A stretch of 64,000 nucleotides of DNA, from contig CBDDCY010000012.1 in NCBI GenBank assembly GCA_965226435.1, positions 682,001-746,000 of the forward strand, written 5' to 3'. The notes under the pieces were generated by a model. That model was not told the origin of the DNA and made no database searches. It saw only the letters and a program-made list of their open reading frames with translations. The position numbers and the translations under genes were made by a program. Below are positions 59,326-64,000 of the stretch, piece by piece; position 1 is the first letter of the stretch; every line of letters starts with the position of its first letter. This stretch comes from UBA6623 sp965226435 (GTDB lineage: Bacteria; Acidobacteriota; Terriglobia; Bryobacterales; UBA6623).

Positions 59326-60196
59326 AGAATCAATCGCCGCGTTGCGGATGGCGCTGGATCAGCGGCGTCCCGCTGCAGGGCTGGTGCATCACTCCGACCG
59401 CGGAGTACAGTACGCCGCCAACGGCTATGTAGAATTGTTGAAGCAGCACGGAATCACCCCCAGCATGAGCCGCAAAGCGAACCCCTACGACAATGCCAAA
59501 GCGGAATCTTTCATGAAGACGCTGAAGTACGAAGAGGTCTACCGCTCCGAGTACCGCGATCTGGCCGAGGCGCGCGCCTCGATCGGGCGTTTTCTCGAGC
59601 AGGTGTACAACGAAAAGCGCTTGCATTCGGCGCTGGGCTATTGTCCGCCGGTGGAGTTCGAGCAGAACTTGGACGCCCAACCGGCGGTTTCGGCGGCAGC
59701 AGCGGGAGAATTTGATCCGCGAAGCCTGGCCCCGTTCGTCCCCACGCCGCTCGAAGTGGTCGAACGCATGCTCGAACTCGGCGACGTCAAGAGCGGCGAC
59801 ACGGTCTACGATTTGGGGTCGGGCGACGGACGCGTTGTGATCACCGCGGCTCAGAGGTTCGGGGCCAAGGCCGTCGGCATCGAGCTCGACGCCGATCTCG
59901 CGAAACGAACCCAGGCTCGCATCCGGGAACTCCACATTGCCGATCGCGCCAAGGTCGTACAAGGCGATGTCATGGATGTTGACCTCAGCGACGCGTCGGT
60001 GGTGACGCTCTATTTTCTCTCGGCGTCGAATATGAAACTGCGTCCCAAGCTCGAGGAGAATCTCAAGCCCGGCACGCGAGTCATTTCGCACGATTTCCGC
60101 ATCTTCGGCTGGACGCCCATTAAGACCGAAAGTTTCCAGCACGAATCCCGGACACACACGATTTTCGTGTACCGAGTCGGGCGAAACAGCCCGTAA
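59300..60196 (+). CDS. In-frame fusion: truncated IS3 OrfB transposase plus SAM-dependent methyltransferase
   Basis: A single 298-codon frame. Residues ~10-125 are the last part of an IS3 OrfB: HHSDRGVQYAANGYVELLKQ (second Asp) and NPYDNAKAESFMKTLKYEE (Glu), then KRLHSALGYCPPVEFEQ. Without a stop it runs into FDPRSLAPFVPTPLEVVERM, YDLGSGDGRVVITAAQRFGA (SAM motif I), IELDADLAKRTQ and VVTLYFLSASNMKLRPK, a known type of small exported-looking class I methyltransferase. The methyltransferase domain itself is complete. The IS fragment appears to have inserted between signal peptide and enzyme, then lost its own ends. GTG 59300 is a nominal start. Confidence 0.85.
   Translation: MVRFGMGSAESIAALRMALDQRRPAAGLVHHSDRGVQYAANGYVELLKQHGITPSMSRKANPYDNAKAESFMKTLKYEEVYRSEYRDLAEARASIGRFLEQVYNEKRLHSALGYCPPVEFEQNLDAQPAVSAAAAGEFDPRSLAPFVPTPLEVVERMLELGDVKSGDTVYDLGSGDGRVVITAAQRFGAKAVGIELDADLAKRTQARIRELHIADRAKVVQGDVMDVDLSDASVVTLYFLSASNMKLRPKLEENLKPGTRVISHDFRIFGWTPIKTESFQHESRTHTIFVYRVGRNSP
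59318..59685 (+). mobile_element. IS3-family remnant inside the methyltransferase gene
   Basis: Only the 3' part of orfB is present (from ESIAALRMALDQRR to PPVEFEQNL). It is a different IS3 subtype from 16628-17915: the residues between the Asp and Glu differ at many positions. No terminal inverted repeat or target duplication could be found. Confidence 0.75.
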
Positions 60197-60266
60197 CCCG
60201 CTTTTGTCGATTCCGGCCGCTCCAGCGCGAGGGCTCCGTCCCCCGACGCGGCTACAATAACCCTAC

Positions 60267-60515
60267 ATGGCGCAGAAGAAGAAGGAACCCTCGTTCGAAG
60301 ACGGCCTCGATCAGCTCGAGAAAGTCGTCAAGAAACTCGAAGACGGCGAACTGTCGCTCGAAAAATCACTGGAGCTGTTTGAAAAAGGCGTCGAGCTGAG
60401 CGAGTCTTGTCATAAGCAGCTTCGCGAGGCCGAGCACAAGGTCGAAATTCTTCTCAAGAAAGACGGCAAGATCGAAGCCGAGCCGTTTGATCTCGACGGC
60501 GAGTCAGACTTGTGA
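60267..60515 (+). CDS. xseB: Exodeoxyribonuclease VII small subunit
   Basis: An 82-residue protein. SFEDGLDQLEKVVKKLEDGE, LSLEKSLELFEKGVELS, and QLREAEHKVEILLKKDG are the canonical XseB coiled-coil segments. With XseA it degrades single-stranded DNA; xseA is not in the window. Its stop overlaps the GTG start of ispA (GTGA). Confidence 0.96.
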   Translation: MAQKKKEPSFEDGLDQLEKVVKKLEDGELSLEKSLELFEKGVELSESCHKQLREAEHKVEILLKKDGKIEAEPFDLDGESDL

Positions 60516-61426
60516 ACCTGGCCGAATACGTGAGCTCCAACGCCGCTCTGGTCGAGCGAACTCTTGAGCGGCTCGTTCCCGGCGAGGACCAACGGCCCGC
60601 GACCATCCACCGCGCCATGCGCCACAGCTTGTTCGCGGGTGGAAAGCGCATTCGCCCGATTCTTTGTATCGCCGCGGCCGAAGCGGTGCTTGGTCGAGAA
60701 CTTTCCACGGCCGACGCCGATGACGGCGCGACGGGCCTCGCGGCGACCGCTTGTTCGCTTGAGCTCATCCACACCTATTCGCTGATTCACGACGATTTGC
60801 CCGCGCTGGATAATGACGACCTGCGCCGCGGCCGTCCGACCTGCCACAAGGTGTTCGGCGAGGCCATGGCGATTCTCGCGGGCGACTCGTTGCTAACGCG
60901 AGCCTTTCAAGTTCTGGCCGAGCTTGAGGGCCCCTCACCCGGCACGCAAGTTCGACTTGTCGCGGAACTCTCTCGAGCCGCCGGTACGGTCGAGGGCATG
61001 ATCGGCGGTCAGGTCGCCGACCTGGAAGCGGAAGGCCGCGAAATCGCCGGCGACGAGCTGCACTATATTCACTGCTCCAAGACCGGCGCGCTGATTCGAG
61101 CTTCGGTTCGGATGGGCGCCGCTTACGCCGACGCGAACGAAGAGGATTTCGAGACGCTCAGTAACTATGGTCGTGAAATCGGCTTCGCTTTCCAAATCGT
61201 GGACGACATTCTCGACGTTACGCAAACCTCCGAGGCGTTGGGAAAAACGCCCGGCAAGGATGCCGACCAACAAAAAGCGACCTTCCCCGCTCTCTACGGA
61301 TTGGACGTCTCGCGCCGCCGCGCCGAAGAACATTTCAACGAGGCCTGCCGCAATCTGGAGCGTTTCGGCGACCGAGCGCGACGCTTGCGCGAGATCGCGG
61401 AAAAGATCATTCGGCGTACTTCATGA
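60512..61426 (+). CDS. ispA: Polyprenyl (farnesyl/geranylgeranyl) diphosphate synthase
   Basis: A 304-residue protein starting with GTG 60512, overlapping xseB by four bases. First aspartate-rich motif LIHDDLPALDNDDLRRGRPT (DD-x4-D) and second FQIVDDILDVT, plus GKRIRPIL near residue 45 and GKTPGKDADQQKATFPALYG. The DD-x4-D first motif is typical of bacterial type FPP synthases. Elongates C5 units for quinone side chains, undecaprenol and other isoprenoids; dxs, often next, is absent here. Confidence 0.95.
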   Translation: MNLAEYVSSNAALVERTLERLVPGEDQRPATIHRAMRHSLFAGGKRIRPILCIAAAEAVLGRELSTADADDGATGLAATACSLELIHTYSLIHDDLPALDNDDLRRGRPTCHKVFGEAMAILAGDSLLTRAFQVLAELEGPSPGTQVRLVAELSRAAGTVEGMIGGQVADLEAEGREIAGDELHYIHCSKTGALIRASVRMGAAYADANEEDFETLSNYGREIGFAFQIVDDILDVTQTSEALGKTPGKDADQQKATFPALYGLDVSRRRAEEHFNEACRNLERFGDRARRLREIAEKIIRRTS

Positions 61427-62166
61427 AGCCGCGCATTCGCATCGATCGCCTGTTGGTCGAGCAGGGCCTGGCCGAGTCGCGGCAAAAAGCGCAAGCGATG
61501 GTGATGGCCGGCCGCGTGCTTGTCGATGAACAGAAGGTCGAAAAGTCCGGGCAATTGGTCGCCGCGGAAGCGGTTCCGCAGCTGATCGGAGAGGGGCTTC
61601 GCTACGTCGGCCGCGGCGGCCTCAAGCTCGAGGCGGCCTTGCGGGATTTTTCAATCGATGTCGCGGGGAAGACCTGCCTCGATGTCGGCGCCTCGACCGG
61701 CGGTTTCACGGACTGCTTGCTGCGGGCGGGTGCACGAAAGGTCTACGCCGTGGACGTGGGCACCAATCAGCTCGATTGGCGGCTGCGCGACGACGAGAGA
61801 GTGGTGGTGTTGGAAAAGGTCAATGCCAGAGGCCTCGACAGCGGTCATATTCCCGAAGCCGTTGCGTTCGCCTGCTGTGACGTCAGTTTCATATCTGTTA
61901 CGCTGATTCTCCCGGCGCTGGGAGCCCTGCTTAGTGCCGATGCGGGATTGGTTGTTCTCGCCAAGCCGCAGTTTGAAGTTGGGCGGGGCCTGGTCGGAAA
62001 AGGCGGCATTGTCGATGACCCGATTCTGCACCGCCAAGTAGTCGAGAAGATCCGAGGCGCGATGAAAGAGATCGGCTTCGCGAAGATTCAAGAAATCGAG
62101 AGTCCGATTCGCGGTGCGGAAGGAAACCGTGAATTCCTGCTTTACGGCTCGGAAAAGACACCTTGA
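61423..62166 (+). CDS. tlyA: TlyA-family rRNA (cytidine-2'-O)-methyltransferase
   Basis: A 247-residue protein overlapping the ispA stop by four bases (ATGA). The N-terminal S4 RNA-binding domain is IRIDRLLVEQGLAESRQKAQ, MVMAGRVLVD; the FtsJ-like domain has YVGRGGLKLEAAL, LDVGASTGGFTDCLLRAGA (SAM motif I), VDVGTNQLDWRLRDD and PQFEVGRGLVGKGGIV. TlyA methylates cytidines in 16S and 23S rRNA in mycobacteria; many relatives are annotated as haemolysins. Confidence 0.95.
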   Translation: MKPRIRIDRLLVEQGLAESRQKAQAMVMAGRVLVDEQKVEKSGQLVAAEAVPQLIGEGLRYVGRGGLKLEAALRDFSIDVAGKTCLDVGASTGGFTDCLLRAGARKVYAVDVGTNQLDWRLRDDERVVVLEKVNARGLDSGHIPEAVAFACCDVSFISVTLILPALGALLSADAGLVVLAKPQFEVGRGLVGKGGIVDDPILHRQVVEKIRGAMKEIGFAKIQEIESPIRGAEGNREFLLYGSEKTP

Positions 62167-62169
62167 ACC

Positions 62170-63027
62170 ATGATCGAGTCTGTCGGCATTGTCGCCAAAC
62201 CGAGCCGGGACGATTGTCCCGAGCTGCTCGAAAAGCTGCTCGCTCGGCTGAAGGAGCTTAACATTCGGGTCAGCCTCGACAAGGTCGCCACGCGGTACCT
62301 GGGGCTCGAAGGCGGCTTCGACCGCCAAGACCTTCCCGAGGCTTTCGACTTGATGATCGTTCTCGGCGGCGACGGCACCCTGCTGTCGGTGGCGCGTGGA
62401 ATCGGGCCGAGCAACGTTCCCATCTTGGCGGTCAACTTGGGCGGGCTCGGGTTCATGATGACGACCGGGCCGGAAGAGCTCGATGACCATTTAGACCGCG
62501 TCTTGGCCGGGGATTTCCACTCCCAATGCCGAACCGTGTTGCGAGTGGAAATTGTCCGCGAAGGCGAGCTGATCGGCAGCTACCGCGCGCTCAACGACGT
62601 TGTCGTCAACAAGGCCGCCGTGGCGCGTTTGTTGCTGCTCGACGCCTATGTGGATGATGAGTTCGTTTGCAGCTACCGAGCCGACGGCCTGATTGTCTCG
62701 ACGCCAACCGGATCGACGGCGTATTCGTTGGCGGCCGGGGGCCCGGTGATCTTTCCCTCGGTGGAAGCGATTTGCGTCACGCCGATTTGTCCGCACACCT
62801 TGACGAACCGGCCGGTGGTTCTGCCCGAAACCTCGACAATCGAAGTGGTAATCCAGCGCGGTGATGACGACTCCTACTTAACCGTGGACGGCCAGGTCGG
62901 ACTCTATCTGCGTTTACACGATCGCATCCGAGTCAGCAGCGCCGACCACCAGGTACGCATCGTGCAACCGCGAAAACCGGCATTTTTCGACGTCCTACGC
63001 CACAAGATGAAGTGGGGGCAGCACTAG
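62170..63027 (+). CDS. nadK: NAD kinase
   Basis: A 285-residue protein three bases after the tlyA stop. MIVLGGDGTLLSVAR (the GGDGT ATP-binding motif, about 61-71), ILAVNLGGLGFMM, ALNDVVVNKAAVARLL (NE/D motif), YRADGLIVSTPTGSTAYSLA and PVVLPETS are the conserved NadK blocks. It phosphorylates NAD to NADP. Last gene of the xseB-ispA-tlyA-nadK operon; a family A repeat with strong hairpins lies directly behind it and could serve as terminator. Confidence 0.97.
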   Translation: MIESVGIVAKPSRDDCPELLEKLLARLKELNIRVSLDKVATRYLGLEGGFDRQDLPEAFDLMIVLGGDGTLLSVARGIGPSNVPILAVNLGGLGFMMTTGPEELDDHLDRVLAGDFHSQCRTVLRVEIVREGELIGSYRALNDVVVNKAAVARLLLLDAYVDDEFVCSYRADGLIVSTPTGSTAYSLAAGGPVIFPSVEAICVTPICPHTLTNRPVVLPETSTIEVVIQRGDDDSYLTVDGQVGLYLRLHDRIRVSSADHQVRIVQPRKPAFFDVLRHKMKWGQH

Positions 63028-63028
63028 C

Positions 63029-63207
63029 CTGAACCTTCAATTGGGGCGGGTTGAGGAATGGGCTGGCCTAGAGACCTGCGCCACTGGGAACCGGCGCCGT
63101 TGGATGTCGGTGCCGAAGATCGAGAGACAAGCTGAGAGCTTGTCTCAACCGTGGGCTGGGACCGGCAAGAGTGCCGGTCGCCACCGGGCACGTGGCTGTT
63201 CGAAATT
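63029..63207. repeat. Modular palindromic intergenic repeat, family A, copy 4 (long form, inverted)
   Basis: Mirror of 24955-25128: GAGACAAGCTGAGAGCTTGT and GACCGGCAAGAGTGCCGGTC are fully conserved, while the third hairpin has diverged (GGCTGGCCTAGAGACCTGCG), so that module no longer pairs well. The flanking non-hairpin sequence is conserved too. Confidence 0.8.
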
Positions 63208-63283
63208 CAATCGTCCGCCAAGTTTCTTGCTTGGATGAGCCGGCGGGCTCGGGCGGGGCGTAGGGATAATCGCCCTCGGACTG

Positions 63284-63931
63284 CTAGTTCCGCGTCAAGC
63301 CGTGCTGAATCGCGTAGTGGGCCAGTTCCACGCGCCCGGAAAGCCCCAGCTTTTCGGTGATCTGGTAAAGGTGGTTCTTCACGGTTTGTTCGCTAAGAAA
63401 CAGCGCCTCGGCGATCTGACCGTTGGTGCGTCCCTGAGCGACCAAAGCCACAACCTCTTTCTGCCTGTCGGTCAGCGACGGCCCGGTGCTTTCGCTGTCT
63501 TTGCGGACGCTGTTCATCAAAGCCGCCGTGGTTGCACTGTCCAACCACACCTCGCCGCGATGCACGCGCCGAATGCTTTCGGTCAGCTCCAAGGTCGCCA
63601 TCTGTTTAAGCACGATCGCCGAGGCGCCGTAGCCGATGGCGCGGACATGCTGTTGCGGGTCGTCGGACGCGGTAAGAACGATAACCTTCGTCCTCGTCTC
63701 GTCGGAGCGCAGCCGCAACAAGGTCGTCTGGCCGTCTAGGCCCGGCATGTGGAGGTCGAGTAGCAGGACGTCGGGATGATTGTCCCGCAAGAGAGGAGAC
63801 ACCTCCGCCCCGTCGCCGACTTCCCCGACGATCTCAAAACCCGGCTCAAGGGAAAGCAGCTGCCGTACGCTGTCGCGAAAGACAGGATGATCGTCCGCCA
63901 GCGCGACTCGAATTACTTCTTGCTGTGCCAT
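63284..63931 (-). CDS. NarL/FixJ-type response regulator
   Basis: A 215-residue protein. The receiver domain has acidic pair VALADDHPVFRDSV, phospho-acceptor Asp in DVLLLDLHMPGLDGQ (about 57), Thr in VIVLTASDD and Lys in IVLKQMATL. The LuxR-type HTH is LTDRQKEVVALVAQGRTNGQ, IAEALFLSEQTVKNHLYQIT (about 150-195). It binds DNA upon phosphorylation. No sensor kinase lies downstream; one may lie beyond 64000. Confidence 0.93.
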   Translation of the reverse strand: MAQQEVIRVALADDHPVFRDSVRQLLSLEPGFEIVGEVGDGAEVSPLLRDNHPDVLLLDLHMPGLDGQTTLLRLRSDETRTKVIVLTASDDPQQHVRAIGYGASAIVLKQMATLELTESIRRVHRGEVWLDSATTAALMNSVRKDSESTGPSLTDRQKEVVALVAQGRTNGQIAEALFLSEQTVKNHLYQITEKLGLSGRVELAHYAIQHGLTRN

Positions 63932-64000
63932 CGCTTTTTTGGAGAATTTCTTCCTCGGGGGATGAGGAATTCCCTCTGCTTGTAATGGTGCCGGCCGGCG

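Noticed and set aside
1..64000. CRISPR array or rRNA/tRNA genes
   Set aside because: No regularly spaced ~30-bp repeats were seen, and no rRNA or tRNA signature could be found by reading; the short tandem units at IS ends and at 19.5 kb have no spacers.

Overview
The window is high-GC bacterial chromosome carrying many secreted lipoproteins and Tat-exported enzymes: an FG-GAP/ASPIC protein, a sulfatase-like protein, Gfo/Idh/MocA oxidoreductases, GH127, a beta-helix protein and a Tat-exported molybdenum hydroxylase. Together with a housekeeping order xseB-ispA-tlyA-nadK and abundant short dispersed repeats, this suggests an Acidobacteriota-like (or planctomycete-like) heterotroph from an environmental or host-associated habitat. 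This is an inference from gene content; no rRNA gene is present to settle it.

Layout. 1-5.8 kb: 3' end of thiD, a small membrane protein, an ASPIC/UnbV FG-GAP protein with a 26-bp-stem hairpin in its leader, and a frameshifted sulfatase-like lipoprotein. 5.9-13.1 kb: a minus-strand catabolic set (CocE/NonD hydrolase, SSS symporter, enolase-superfamily dehydratase, SDR, DapA-like lyase) that reads as uptake and breakdown of a sugar acid or similar hydroxy acid. 13.2-19.8 kb: a mobile, decayed zone with an IS1202-like element (copy 1), a SnoaL-like gene, a REP-associated transposase remnant, an IS3-family element and a frameshifted Sel1-repeat gene. 19.8-31.5 kb: a Tat-exported xanthine-dehydrogenase-type operon with a small partner gene, then a secreted B3 metallo-beta-lactamase-fold protein, an acyl-CoA racemase/transferase, and a run of exported proteins (BD-FAE-like esterase, Kelch, NHL propeller, M28 peptidase). 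31.7-48 kb: core genes rpoD, nrdR, ubiE, aroB, truB, hom and a DhnA-type aldolase, interspersed with IS1202-like copy 2, a phage-lysin-like muramidase, an NTP/NDP exchange transporter, an SH3 lipoprotein and a radical-SAM protein of unusual architecture. 48-60.2 kb: accessory saccharide genes (four Gfo/Idh/MocA loci, two of them broken; GH127; beta-helix protein), remnants, and a methyltransferase gene invaded by a truncated IS3 transposase. 60.3-63 kb: the xseB-ispA-tlyA-nadK operon. The end holds a NarL-type response regulator.

The most notable things are: (i) two almost identical IS1202-like elements with 16-18 bp target duplications and a different number of terminal iterons; (ii) two families of modular palindromic intergenic repeats; (iii) a transposase/methyltransferase fusion that separates the enzyme from its signal peptide; (iv) the long leader hairpin; (v) a radical-SAM protein with an N-terminal beta-sandwich-like module; and (vi) several single-base frameshifts that may be real decay or consensus errors. 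No CRISPR array, rRNA or tRNA was seen.
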